Shown here one piece after another: positions 1 to 11,477 of a stretch of DNA of 64,000 nt. This stretch comes from Anolis sagrei (lineage: Eukaryota > Chordata > Lepidosauria > Squamata > Anolidae). The DNA lies in contig NC_090025.1 in the NCBI RefSeq assembly GCF_037176765.1, positions 1,142,552 to 1,206,551 of the forward strand, given 5' to 3'. Every line of letters starts with the position of its first letter. Position 1 is the stretch's first letter. The notes under the pieces are model-generated. The model did not search any database, was not told the DNA's origin, and worked only from the letters and a program-made list of their open reading frames with translations. Made by a program: the position numbers and the translations under genes.

Positions 1-3000
1 TTGAAAACATCTCGGCACCTGGCCCAGCTGCAAAACTTCATGAGCAAATAGATAGGCGAGAGAAGGACCAGGAGACCTCTATGCCAAGTGTAGTTTCTCA
101 TGAGAATGTCCCTGAAGAATGTGGGGATGATAGTGTACTCCCCGTATGGTTACCAGAGGGTTCCCAGGATTTGGGGCTTGAAAACATCTCGGCACCTGGC
201 CCAGCTGCAAAACTTCATGAGCAAATAGATAGGCGAGAGAAGGACCAGGAGACCTCTATGCCAAGTGTAGTTTCTCATGAGAATGTCCCTGAAGAATGTG
301 GGGATGATAGTGTACTCCCCGTATGGTTACCAGAGGGTTCCCAGGATTTGGGGCTTGAAAACATCTCGGCACCTGGCCCAGCTGCAAAACTTCATGAGCA
401 AATAGATAGGCGAGAGAAGGACCAGGAGACCTCTATGCCAAGTGTAGTTTCTCATGAGAATGTCCCTGAAGAATGTGGGGATGATAGTGTACTCCCCGTA
501 TGGTTACCAGAGGGTTCCCAGGATTTGGGGCTTGAAAACATCTCGGCACCTGGCCCAGCTGCAAAACTTCATGAGCAAATAGATAGGCGAGAGAAGGACC
601 AGGAGACCTCTATGCCAAGTGTAGTTTCTCATGAGAATGTCCCTGAAGAATGTGGGGATGATAGTGTACTCCCCGTATGGTTACCAGAGGGTTCCCAGGA
701 TTTGGGGCTTGAAAACATCTCGGCACCTGGCCCAGCTGCAAAACTTCATGAGCAAATAGATAGGCGAGAGAAGGACCAGGAGACCTCTATGCCAAGTGTA
801 GTTTCTCATGAGAATGTCCCTGAAGAATGTGGGGATGATAGTGTACTCCCCGTATGGTTACCAGAGGGTTCCCAGGATTTGGGGCTTGAAAACATCTCGG
901 CACCTGGCCCAGCTGCAAAACTTCATGAGCAAATAGATAGGCGAGAGAAGGACCAGGAGACCTCTATGCCAAGTGTAGTTTCTCATGAGAATGTCCCTGA
1001 AGAATGTGGGGATGATAGTGTACTCCCCGTATGGTTACCAGAGGGTTCCCAGGATTTGGGGCTTGAAAACATCTCGGCACCTGGCCCAGCTGCAAAACTT
1101 CATGAGCAAATAGATAGGCGAGAGAAGGACCAGGAGACCTCTATGCCAAGTGTAGTTTCTCATGAGAATGTCCCTGAAGAATGTGGGGATGATAGTGTAC
1201 TCCCCGTATGGTTACCAGAGGGTTCCCAGGATTTGGGGCTTGAAAACATCTCGGCACCTGGCCCAGCTGCAAAACTTCATGAGCAAATAGATAGGCGAGA
1301 GAAGGACCAGGAGACCTCTATGCCAAGTGTAGTTTCTCATGAGAATGTCCCTGAAGAATGTGGGGATGATAGTGTACTCCCCGTATGGTTACCAGAGGGT
1401 TCCCAGGATTTGGGGCTTGAAAACATCTCGGCACCTGGCCCAGCTGCAAAACTTCATGAGCAAATAGATAGGCGAGAGAAGGACCAGGAGACCTCTATGC
1501 CAAGTGTAGTTTCTCATGAGAATGTCCCTGAAGAATGTGGGGATGATAGTGTACTCCCCGTATGGTTACCAGAGGGTTCCCAGGATTTGGGGCTTGAAAA
1601 CATCTCGGCACCTGGCCCAGCTGCAAAACTTCATGAGCAAATAGATAGGCGAGAGAAGGACCAGGAGACCTCTATGCCAAGTGTAGTTTCTCATGAGAAT
1701 GTCCCTGAAGAATGTGGGGATGATAGTGTACTCCCTGTATGGTTACCAGAGGGTTCCCAGGATTTGGGGCTTGAAAACATCTCGGCACCTGGCCCAGCTG
1801 CAAAACTTCATGAGCAAATAGATAGGCGAGAGAAGGACCAGGAGACCTCTATGCCAAGTGTAGTTTCTCATGAGAATGTCCCTGAAGAATGTGGGGATGA
1901 TAGTGTACTCCCTGTATGGTTAGAAGAGGGTTCCCAGGATTTGGGGCTTGAAAACATCTCGGCACCTGGCCCAGCTGCAAAACTTCATGAGCAAATAGAT
2001 AGGCGAGAGAAGGACCAGGAGACCTCTATGCCAAGTGTAGTTTCTCATGAGAATGTCCCTGAAGAATGTGGGGATGATAGTGTACTCCCCGTATGGTTAC
2101 CAGAGGGTTCCCAGGATTTGGGGCTTGAAAACATCTCGGCACCTGGCCCAGCTGCAAAACTTCATGAGCAAATAGATAGGCGAGAGAAGGACCAGGAGAC
2201 CTCTATGCCAAGTGTAGTTTCTCATGAGAATGTCCCTGAAGAATGTGGGGATGATAGTGTACTCCCTGTATGGTTACCAGAGGGTTCCCAGGATTTGGGG
2301 CTTGAAAACATCTCGGCACCTGGCCCAGCTGCAAAACTTCATGAGCAAATAGATAGGCGAGAGAAGGACCAGGAGACCTCTATGCCAAGTGTAGTTTCTC
2401 ATGAGAATGTCCCTGAAGAATGTGGGGATGATAGTGTACTCCCCGTATGGTTACCAGAGGGTTCCCAGGATTTGGGGCTTGAAAACATCTCGGCACCTGG
2501 CCCAGCTGCAAAACTTCATGAGCAAATAGATAGGCGAGAGAAGGACCAGGAGACCTCTATGCCAAGTGTAGTTTCTCATGAGAATGTCCCTGAAGAATGT
2601 GGGGATGATAGTGTACTCCCCGTATGGTTACCAGAGGGTTCCCAGGATTTGGGGCTTGAAAACATCTCGGCACCTGGCCCAGCTGCAAAACTTCATGAGC
2701 AAATAGATAGGCGAGAGAAGGACCAGGAGACCTCTATGCCAAGTGTAGTTTCTCATGAGAATGTCCCTGAAGAATGTGGGGATGATAGTGTACTCCCCGT
2801 ATGGTTACCAGAGGGTTCCCAGGATTTGGGGCTTGAAAACATCTCGGCACCTGGCCCAGCTGCAAAACTTCATGAGCAAATAGATAGGCGAGAGAAGGAC
2901 CAGGAGACCTCTATGCCAAGTGTAGTTTCTCATGAGAATGTCCCTGAAGAATGTGGGGATGATAGTGTACTCCCCGTATGGTTACCAGAGGGTTCCCAGG

Positions 3001-3362
3001 ATTTGGGGCTTGAAAACATCTCGGCACCTGGCCCAGCTGCAAAACTTCATGAGCAAATAGATAGGCGAGAGAAGGACCAGGAGACCTCTATGCCAAGTGT
3101 AGTTTCTCATGAGAATGTCCCTGAAGAATGTGGGGATGATAGTGTACTCCCTGTATGGTTACCAGAGGGTTCCCAGGATTTGGGGCTTGAAAACAACTGG
3201 GCACCTGGCCCAGCTGCAAAACTTCATGAGCAAATAGATAGGCGAGAAAAAAGACCAGGAGAGCCCTGTGCCAAGTGTAGTTTCCCATGAGAATGCCCCT
3301 GAAGGGTGTGGGGATGACAGTGTACTCCCTGTATTGTTACCAGAGGGTTCCCAGGATTTGGG
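1..3362 (+). repeat. 177-bp satellite array, about 19 units
   Basis: Head-to-tail copies of a 177-bp unit run from the left edge of the window, so the array extends beyond it. Unit starts are regular: 81, 258, 435 and so on to 3090, followed by a degenerate partial copy at 3268-3362. Inner copies are almost identical, including at synonymous sites, and the rightmost copies are the most diverged, as expected at the edge of a homogenised satellite. The unit is a multiple of three and encodes 59 residues in one frame. Its text shares blocks with the coding-like part of the LTR at 21064-21921 (TCTCATGAGAATGT, then a GAAAACA block followed by CACCTGG), so the unit probably arose from that retroelement family. 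Confidence 0.97.
3..3290 (+). other. Long open frame through the 177-bp satellite
   Basis: One forward frame stays open from the window edge to 3290. It encodes at least 18 copies of a 59-residue repeat (starting MPSVVSHENVPEECGDDSV) that is acidic and rich in Pro, Ser and Glu, with no signal peptide, membrane span or known domain. Because the units are nearly identical, one open unit makes the whole array open. By simple codon odds a random 59-codon unit is open in a given frame about 6 percent of the time, so openness alone is weak evidence for a protein. No start context, promoter or splice signal is visible. Most likely it is a passenger frame inherited from a retroelement tail; a repeat protein cannot be excluded. 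Confidence 0.3.
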
Positions 3363-4908
3363 AATAAAGAAGGAAAGGAGAGGAAGAGGAAGAAGAAAAA
3401 AAGGAGAGGAGGAGAAAAAAGAAGGAGGAGGAGGAAGAGGGGAAGAAGGCTACAAGAGGAAAAGGAGGAGAAAGAAGAGGAGGAACAAGGAGGAGGAGAG
3501 GAGGAGAGGAAGAAGAAGAAGAGTAGTAGAAGAAGGGGAGGGAGAGGAAGAGGAAGAAGAGAGGGGGAGGAAGAGAAGAGGAGGAAGGGGAGGAGGAGGA
3601 GAGATGATGAAGACAGGTAAAAGAAAAAAGTGATGAAGAGCAAGGGGAGGGGTAGGAGAGAAAGAAGGGTACAATAAGAAGGAAAGGAGAAGAAGAAGAA
3701 GAAGAAAAGAAGGAGGAAAATGAAGCAGTGAAGGAGGAGGAGAAAAAAGGAGAAGAAGAGGAGGAAGAGAGGAAGAAGGCTAGAAGAGGAAAAGGAGGAG
3801 AAAGAAGAGGAGGAAGAAGGAGGAGGAGGAGAGGAAGAAGAAGAGTAGAGGAAGAAGGGGGAGGAGGAAGAAGACAGGGGGAAGAAGAGAAGAGGAGGAA
3901 GGGGAGGGGGAGGAGAGATGATGAAGACAGGTAAAAGAAGGGTACAATAAGAAGGAAAGGAGAGGAAGAGGAAGAAGAAAAGGAGGAGGAGAAGAAAGGA
4001 GAAGAGGAGGAGGAGAGGAAGAAGGCAAGAAGAGGAAAAGGAGGAGAAAGAAAAGGAGGAACAAGGAGGAGGAGAAGAGGAGAGGAAGAAGAAGAGTAGA
4101 GGAAGAAGGGGGGAAGAGGAGGAAGAAGACGGGGAAGAGAAGAGGAGGAAGGGGGGAGGAGAGATGATGAAGACAGGTAAAAGAAGGGTACAATAAGAAG
4201 GAAAGGAGAGGAAGAGGAAGAAGAAAAGGAGGAGGAGAAAAAAAGGAGAAGAGGAGGAGGAGGAGAGGAAGGTTGGAAGAGGAAAAGGAGGAGAAAGAAG
4301 AGGAGGAACAAGGAGGAGGAGAGGAAAAAGAAGAGTAGAGGAAGAAGGGGAGGAGGAGGAGGAAGAAGAAGACGGGGAAGAAGTGAAGAGGGGGAGGAGA
4401 GATGATGAAGACGGGTAAAAGAAGGGTACAATAAGAAGGAAAGGAGAGGAAGAGGAAGAAGAAAAGGAGGAGGAGAAAAAAAGGAGAAGAGGAGGAGGAG
4501 GAGAGGAAGGTTGGAAGAGGAAAAGGAGGAGAAAGAAGAGGAGGAACAAGGAGGAGGAGAGGAAAAAGAAGAGTAGAGGAAGAAGGGGAGGAGGAGGAGG
4601 AAGAAGAAGACGGGGAAGAAGTGAAGAGGGGGAGGAGAGATGATGAAGACGGGTAAAAGAAGGGTACAATAAGAAGGAAAGGAGAGGAAGAGGAAGAAGA
4701 AAAGGAGGAGGAGAAAAGGAGAAGAGGAGGAGGAGGAGAGGAAGAAGGCTAGAAGAGGAAAAGGAGGAGAAAGAAGAGGAGAGAAAGAATAGTAGAAGAA
4801 AAAGAGGAAGAGGAGTAAAAATGGATGAGAAAGAAGAAGATGAGGAGAAAGAAAAGGAGAAGGAGAAGAGGAAGAATCAAAGAGGAGGAGGAGGAGGACG
4901 ACGACGAA
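3363..4908. repeat. Purine-rich (GGA/GAA) minisatellite with about 238-bp higher-order unit
   Basis: Nearly pure A/G on the plus strand. A recurring marker, GATGATGAAGAC followed by GGTACAATAAGAAGG, occurs near 3602, 3917, 4163, 4401 and 4639. The last intervals are about 238 bp, so a long unit has been duplicated inside the simple repeat. The long frames here (Arg/Glu/Lys-rich on plus, Ser/Leu/Pro-rich on minus) are composition artefacts. Confidence 0.9.
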
Positions 4909-5363
4909 TCTCTCCTCCTCCTCCTCTGCTTCACAGTCTTCCAGGTCTTGGTGCCCAGAGTCCCGGTGCACCTCGGCCACAGAATTCCTTCCGCAGAGAG
5001 AGGAGATGCCTCTGGAGGAGAGGACCGTGGCTGAGAGGGAGATGCTCTTCTCGTTTTGCCTGCAGAGCGAACAGCAAGAGCGGATGTGAGCCTGCCCCTG
5101 GAATGGCCCACGTCCACAGGAAGCCTGGAGGGAGCAGGAACACCCCACAGCAAAGGGCAAGAGTGCAACCCCACTGGGGAACTGGGAAGGATGGGAGGAT
5201 TCTGGGACAAGCGTGCCCTCTTTGGCCCCAGAAGTCCCAAGATCCCAGATGAACATCCAGAAGAAGGCACATGCGGAGCATCTTCCGCCATCTGGAAGTG
5301 CTTCTCCACCAAGCAGGAGGGCTTCCGTGTGGGTCCCCGCATGGGGCTGGGGAAGGTCTAGAT
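4909..5363. other. GC-rich non-repetitive segment, unassigned
   Basis: This stretch of balanced composition lies between the purine tract and a hAT element. It contains a polypyrimidine run followed by CAG at about 4930-4950 and a short plus-strand frame ending LQSEQQERM then stop near 5088. That could be a terminal exon, but I recognise no protein family and see no supporting neighbour exon. It may be unique host intergenic DNA. Its last 8 bases are the left target duplication of the next element. Confidence 0.3.
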
Positions 5364-7014
5364 CAGTGGTTCTCAACCTTCTTAATGCCGTGACCCCTTA
5401 ACGCAGTTCCTCATGTTGTGATGACCCCCAAACATAAAATTATTTTTGTTGCTACTGTTGTGGTTCAGCACCAACTTGATGGGAATGGGAGTGAGGAGAG
5501 TGATGGGAATGAGAATAGTGCAGATGTGGGCTCTCCGTTTTCTTCCCATGAATTTAGAGACAGGTCTGTGTCTTCAGAATCTTTAGACAGGCCTGTGTCT
5601 TCACAAGATTGGAATGTAGTTGATAAGACAGTTGCTGGGAAGCAAGGTCGCGCTGGGCAGGTGTTGCGAAGGATTTCGCGGCTTGCAGCGAAGTGTTGAC
5701 CTCATCTGTGGGAAAACTGCTCGTTAAATGCTTGTTTGATGTTTGCTGTTTTGATGTGTAACGTATAAGTAACCTGCCTGGAAATCGGTCCTGTTTTAGT
5801 TTCAACGTTGCGATATGGCTTGCTGTAGCTCCAGCTCGGGGGCTAGGGATTTAGAAACGGCCTGCTTCATGTAACCTTAAGCTACTTCCTGGTTTCGGCT
5901 TGCTGCTTTGCTTCATGTCTCCTGCTTAAACTCCAAAGGATTATATTGGATTTTTTTACCTTGTACCACTGAACTTTTACTGCTTTTACTTTGACTGTTT
6001 CAATAAACTTCCTACCTCTCAAGATTGGCTGGTTTTGTCAGAGAAAGCAAGGTGAATCTATTCTGAGGCACAACAGCTACTTCATAACAGTAATTTTGCT
6101 CCTGTTATGGATCGTTACGTAAATATCGGATATGTAGGATGAATTTTCATTCACTCGACAAAATTGAGCACAAATACCCAATACGTCCAAATTTGAATAC
6201 CGGTGGCATTGGGAGGGGGGTTGATTTTGTCATTTGGGAGTTGTAGTTGCTGGGATTTATAGTTCACCTACAATCAAAGAGCATTCTGAACTCCACCAAC
6301 GATGGAAATGGACCAAACTTGGCACACAGAACTCCCCTGACCAACGGAAAATACATGAAGGGTTTGGTGGGCATTGACCTTGAGTTTGGGAGTTGTAGTT
6401 CACCTACACCCAGAGCACTGTGGACTCAAACAATGATAGATCTGGACCAAACTTGGCACGAATGCTCAATATGCCCAAATGCGAACACCGGTGAAGTTTG
6501 GGGAAGATAGACATTGACATTTGGGAGTTGTACTTGCTGGGATTTATAGTTCACCTACATTCAAAGAGCATTCTGAACTCCACCAATGATGGAATTGAAC
6601 CAAACTTGGCACACAGAACTCCCATGACCAACGGAATATACTGAAAGGGTTTGGTGGGCATTGACCTTGAGTTTTGGAGTTGTAGTTCACCTACACCCAG
6701 AGCACTGTGGACTCAAACAATGATAGATCTGGACCAAACTTGGCACGAATGCTCAATATGCCCAAATGTGAACACTGGTAGAGTTTGGGGGAAACAGACC
6801 TTCACATTTGGGAGTTGTACTTGCTGGGATTTATAGTTCACCTACAATCAAAGAGCATTCTCAATCCCACCAACGATAGAATTGGGCCAAACTTCCCACA
6901 CAGAATCCCCATGACCAACATAAAATACTTTATTTCCTGATGGTCTTTGGTGACCCCACTGACACCCCCTCATGATCCCCTCAGGGGTCCCGACCCCCAT
7001 ATTGAGAAATACTG
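5364..7014. mobile_element. Non-autonomous hAT transposon with perfect 8-bp target duplication
   Basis: The ends are inverted: CAGTGGTTCTCAACCTT at the left and a TTGAGAAATACTG complement at the right. The flanks are the same 8 bases, GTCTAGAT (5356-5363 and 7015-7022), the hallmark of hAT insertion. The interior repeats a module of about 270 bp containing TTATAGTTCACCTACA, as in other Charlie-type non-autonomous hATs. No transposase is encoded. It is split by an LTR at 5456-6075. A relative sits at 26711-27440. Confidence 0.93.
5456..6075 (+). mobile_element. Solo LTR of an LTR retroelement inside the hAT
   Basis: The element runs TGTTG...CAACA and is flanked by the 5-bp duplication GCTAC (5451-5455, 6076-6080), which rejoins the hAT text exactly when removed. 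AATAAA occurs near 6002. Its first part is coding-like and Ser/Glu-rich, ending near RRISRLAAK, suggesting that the parent element's last open frame runs into its LTR. Fossil of an LTR retroelement, younger than the hAT it interrupts. Confidence 0.85.
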
Positions 7015-7022
7015 GTCTAGAT

Positions 7023-7350
7023 GCCCGTTGAGTTTCCCTTCCAACAAAAGGGTTGGGTGTTGGCCTGTTGCAATCTCCAAGGGGAGGCTTCAGGGAGGCA
7101 GATCTGCCATGCTTTCCTTCCCATTGCAGGCAACAGAAAGTGTGCAAGATCCAAGCAAAACAATGAATGACATATGTGCAAGGCAAGGCTGCACTTAGGT
7201 GGATCTGTCATTGGTTAACCATCGTTTTGCTTGGATCTCGCACACTTTCCTGGAAAGAACTGAATATTTGGGTGCCATAAAGGGGGTTTGGTCCTGGGCC
7301 AAGTTCTATTTGACATCTGTATTATTGTATTCTCAAACAGTTGCTGTGAC
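7023..7350. other. Unassigned sequence with a roughly 30-bp inverted repeat
   Basis: No gene is seen. The arms GAAAGTGTGC...CAAGCAAAACAATG (about 7136-7165) and their near-complement (about 7222-7252) could form a hairpin, perhaps the remains of a small inverted-repeat transposon. Confidence 0.4.
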
Positions 7351-7680
7351 TGTTCTGGGCTGCCTGGCCATATTCCAGAAGCATTCTCTCCTGACGTTTC
7401 ACCCACACGTCTGGCAGGCATCCTCAGAGGCTGTGAGGTCTGTTGGAAACCAGCAAGCGGGGTTTATATACCTGTGGAAGAATGTCGCAGGTGGGAGAAA
7501 GAACTCTTGTCTGCTGGAGGCAAGTGTGAATGTTGCAACTGGCTGCCTTGCTTAGCACTGAATGGCCTTGCAGACAGTTCTTTCTTCCACCCAGGACATT
7601 ATTCCACGGGTATATCAACCTCACTTGCCTAGTTTCCAACAGATCTTACAACCTCTGAGGATGCCTGTCATAGATGCGGA
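7351..7680 (+). mobile_element. Penelope-like terminal fragment (diverged)
   Basis: This carries the GGCATTCTCTCCTGACGTTTC / CATCCTCAGAGG text seen at six or more other places in the window, with the conserved inner stretch AGGTCTGTTGGAA and TATATACCTGTGGA. It is more diverged than the other copies and therefore older. The family assignment is inferred from the copy at 30300-32095. Confidence 0.55.
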
Positions 7681-10435
7681 ATCCCAACTCTAGGATTCTA
7701 TGAGATGGCCATAAGTTGGAGATACCTTGAGATGTTTTAGATGATCATAAGTTGAGATACCTTCAGATATCTTAGATGGTTCAAATAGCTTCAAACTTTA
7801 GATATTTTAGATGGTTTTAATGGCTTCAAACTACAAGAAAGGAGATTCCACCTGAACATGAGGAAGAACCTCCTAACTGTGAGAGCTGTTCAACAGTGGA
7901 ACTCTCTGCCCCGGAGTGTGGTGGAGGCTCCTTCTTTGGAGGCTTTTGGGCAGAGGCTGGAGGCTATCTGTCGGGGATGCTTTGAAGGCGATTTTCCTGC
8001 TTCTTGACAGAATGGGTTGGACTGGATGATGGCCCCCAGGCCTCTCCCAACTCTAGGATTCTATGAGATGACCATAAGTTGGAGATACCTTGAGATATCT
8101 TAGAATGGTTTCAATGGCTTCAAACTACAAGAAAGGAAATTCCATCTGAACATGAGGGAGGACTTCCTGACTGTGACAGCCGTTCAGCAGTGGAACTCTC
8201 TGCCTCGGAGTGTAGTAGAGGCTCCTTCCTTGGAGGCTTTGAAACAGAGGCTGGATGGCCATCTGTCAGGGGTGCTTTGAATGTGATTGTCCAGCTTCTT
8301 GGCAGAAGGGGGTTGGACTGGATGATGTCCCACCAGGTCTCATCCAACTCTAGGATTCTGTGAGATGGCCATAAGTTGGAGATACCTTGAGATGTTTTAG
8401 ATGACCATCAGTTGAGATACCTTGAGATATCTTAGATGGTTTCAATGGCTTTAAACTACAAGAAAGATTCCACCTGAACATGAGGAAGAAGTTCATGACT
8501 GTGAGAACTGTTCAGCAGTGGAACTTTCTGCCCTGAAGGGAGTGTGGTGGTGGAGGCTCCCCCTTTGGAGGCTTTGAAACAGAGGTTGGATGGCCGTCTA
8601 CCAAGGGTGCTTTGAAGGTGATTGTCCTGCTTCTTGGCAGAAAGGGGTTGGACTGGATGGTGGCCCACCAGGTCTCTTCCAACTCTAGGATTCCAGGATT
8701 CTATAATTCTATGAGAGGGCCATACGTTGGAGATACCTTGAGATGTTTTAGATGACCAATAGTTGAGAATGGGGTTGGACTGGATGATGGCCCACCAGGT
8801 CTCCTCCAACTCTAGGATTCTATGTTCAGCTGTGGAACTCTCTTCCTCGGAGTCCACTGAAAGTTCCTTCCTTGGAGGCTTTGAAACAGAGGCTGGATGG
8901 CAATCTGTCGGTTGGGGTGGGGGTGCTTTGAAGGCAACTGTCCTGCTTCTTGACAGAAAGGTTGGACTGGATGCTGGCCCACCAGGTCTCTCCCAACTCT
9001 AGGATTCTATGAGATGACCATAAGTTGAGATACCTTGAGATATCTGAGATGGTTTCAATGGCTTCAAACTACAAGAAAGGAGATTCCACCTGAACATGAG
9101 GAAGAACCTCCTGACTGTGAGAGCTGTTCAGCAGTGGAACTCTCTGCCCTGGGGTGTGGTGGAGGCTCCTTCTTTAGAAGCTTTGAAACAGGCTGGATGG
9201 CTGTCTACCAAAGGCGCTTTGAAGGCGATTGTCCTGCTTCTTGGTAAAATGGGGTTGGAATGGATGATGTCCCACCAGGTCTCTTCCAACTCTAGGATTG
9301 TGTGAGATGGCCATAAGTTGGAGATACCTTGAGATGTTTTAGATGATCATCAGTTGAGAATGGGGTTGGACTGGATGGTGGCCCACCAGGTCTCCTCCAA
9401 CTCTAGGATTCTATGTTCAGCTGTGGAACTCTCTTCCTCAGAGTCCAGTGGAAGTTCCTTCCTTGGAGGCTTTGAAGCAGAGGCTGGATGTCCATCTGTC
9501 GGAGATGCTTTGAAGGTGATTGTCCTGCTTCTTGGCAGAATGGGGATGGACTGGATGATGGCCCACCAGGTCTCCTCCAACTCTAGGATTCTATGTTCAA
9601 TTATGGAACTCTTTGCCTCGGAGTCCAGTGGAAGTTCCTTCCTTGGAGGCTTTGAAGCAGAGGCTGGATGTCCATCTGTCGGAGATGCTTTGAAGGTGAT
9701 TGTCCTGCTTCTTGGCAGAATGGGGATGCACTGGATGATGGCCCACCAGGTCTCTTCCAACTCTAGGATTCTAGGATTCTATAATTCTATGAGAGGGCCA
9801 TAAGTTGGAGATACCTTGAGATGTTTTAGATGACCATCAGTTGAGAATGGGGTTGGACTGGATGGTGGCCCACCAGGTCTCTTCCAACTCTAGGATTCTA
9901 GGATTCTATAATTCTATGAGAGGGCCATTAGTTGGAGATACCTTGAGATGTTTTAGATGACCATCAGTTGAGAATGGGGTTGGACTGGATGATGGCCCAC
10001 CAGGTCTCTTCCAACTCTAGGATTCTAGGATTCTATAATTCTATGAGAGGGCCATACGTTGGAGATACCTTGAGATGTTTTAGATGACCATCAGTTGAGA
10101 ATGGGGTTGGACTGGATGGTGGCCCACCAGGTCTCCTCCAACTCTAGGATTCTATAATTCTATGAGAGGACCATTAGTTGGAGATTCCTTGAGATGTTTT
10201 AGATGACCATCAGTTGAGAATGGGGTTGGACTGGATGGTGGCCCACCAGGTTTCCTCCAACTCTAGGATTCTATGTTCAGCTGTGGAACTCTCTTCCTCG
10301 GAGTCCAGTGAAAGTTCCTTCCTTGGAGGCTTTTAAGCAGAGGCTGGATGGCCATCTGTCGGGGGTGCTTTGAAGGTGATTGTCCATCTTCTTGGCAGAA
10401 TGGGGTTGGACTGGATGGTGGCCCACCAGGTCTCC
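7680..10435 (+). repeat. Tandem array derived from CR1 LINE 3' ends
   Basis: The segment TTCCACCTGAACATGAGGAAGA through TCCAACTCTAGGATTCTA, the end of CR1 ORF2 plus the CR1 tail, recurs along 2.7 kb in one orientation. Copies are joined by a shared linker, CATAAGTTGGAGATACCTTG, starting near 7708, 8071, 8368, 8723, 9013, 9311, 9799, 9927, 10054 and 10175. Unit lengths fall from about 300-360 bp to about 121-128 bp at the right end, where inner parts are lost. The shared linker shows tandem amplification rather than repeated independent insertion. Confidence 0.88.
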
Positions 10436-10866
10436 TCCAAGGCCTGCCCCTGCTGCTCTTCCTGGGAGCTCTTCCTGCCTCTGCGTCTCCTCTTGGTTCC
10501 GGTCCAGCGGCATCTCCTTGGTTCTTCTCCCACTCTCCATCTGATGTTTGCAGCCCAAAGGACTGGAAGTCTTGCAATCTCTTCCATCTGGAAGCAGAGA
10601 GTTGAATAAGGAGGCAAGAGAAAGAGGGAAAGGAGGGAATGAGAGGGACGTGCCTGAATTCCTGCCTTGGAACAAAGCCACAGCAGCCGCCGCCGAAGCC
10701 GCTTTCTGAATAGCTCTGATTTCTGTTGCATGCGCTCCACGTCGGGAATGAGCTTTGGCAGCATCAGTGCTTCAGCTGCTTTGGCACCAGAGCCGCGTTC
10801 TCTGCTTCGTGCCATTGCCGATGCAAAAATGCAAAAGAGAGCCAAGGGTTTCGCATATGGAACCCG
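10436..10866 (-). other. Unassigned non-repetitive segment with a minus-strand open frame
   Basis: After the CR1 array, about 430 bp looks unique and is GC-richer. On the minus strand a frame starting at 10845 (or the ATG at about 10812) reads MARSRERGSGAKAAEAL and onward through an Arg-rich stretch. No domain is recognised and no convincing splice sites flank it. It could be a decayed or lineage-specific exon, or chance. Confidence 0.25.
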
Positions 10867-10985
10867 GTGATTTTTGTTCCTGGGTTATAAATGTCAGCTC
10901 CTAATTGAGTCGATCACAAAAACATGGACAAGAAAGTGTACTAAATTACCAAAACTTTGTTTTCGCGGAAGGGACATCCTACAGC
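10867..10985 (+). repeat. Two-copy dispersed repeat (partner at 44035-44157)
   Basis: The text CCTGGGTTATAAATG...CTAATTG...ATCACAAAAACAT and GGGACATCCT is shared with 44035-44157 in the same orientation. The family is unknown to me. Confidence 0.55.
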
Positions 10986-10994
10986 AGGCCAACT

Positions 10995-11300
10995 GTGCCA
11001 ACTTGGGCCCTCTCTCTGGGTGTTTTGGACTCCAACTCCCACCATTCCTAACAGCCTCAGGCCCTTTCCTTTTCCCCCTCGCCCGCTTAAGCAGGACCAC
11101 CTCAGCAAGCAAGAGTCCAAAAGTGGTAGGCAGACTTGGGCCCTCCCTCTGGGTGTTTTGGACTCCAACTCCCACCATTCCTAACAGCCTCAGGCCCTTT
11201 CCTTTTCCCCCTCAGCTGCTTTTCCTGCTTCTTGGCAAAATGGGGTTGGTCTGGATGATGGCCCGCGAGATCTCTTCCAACTCTAGGATTTTAGGATTCT
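10995..11300 (+). mobile_element. Two half-copies of a foldback hAT MITE, then a CR1 tail
   Basis: The text AACTTGGGCC...GTGTTTTGGACTCCAACTCCCACC appears twice (about 10997-11078 and 11124-11200). It is one arm of the foldback element seen whole at 16847-16973. At 11218-11300 a CR1 3' end follows (CTTGGCAAAATGGGGTTGG to the ATTCTA-type tail). Confidence 0.65.
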
Positions 11301-11302
11301 AG

Positions 11303-11477
11303 ACTTTATTTATAACTGTACCTCTCTCCCCTCTGGGAGGTTTCCAAACAAAAAAGTGACAAATATTCAATGCCATAATGAAAACAAACCAACCAAATCC
11401 AATCCAAGGGAATACAACAACATCAATATAAACTTATAATAATTAAGGACAAGTAAATAAATTGGGTTGGTGTAGGT
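11303..11477 (-). mobile_element. L2-like LINE 3' end fragment
   Basis: The reverse complement ends in the family's usual tail (TTTATAT-type box followed by AATAAAG). The plus strand starts GACTTTATTTATAACTGTACC. Only the 3' untranslated end remains. Confidence 0.5.

Noticed and set aside
1-3362. CRISPR-like direct repeats
   Set aside because: Units are contiguous with no unique spacers, are 177 bp long, and the genome is a vertebrate.
3224-5376. Minus-strand frames of 481 and 679 residues rich in Ser, Leu, Pro and Phe
   Set aside because: They are the complement of the purine-rich minisatellite; composition alone keeps them open, with no domain or splice context.
5418-5699. A small host gene encoding an acidic 93-residue protein
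   Set aside because: The frame lies wholly inside the LTR at 5456-6075 apart from its first codons in the hAT.
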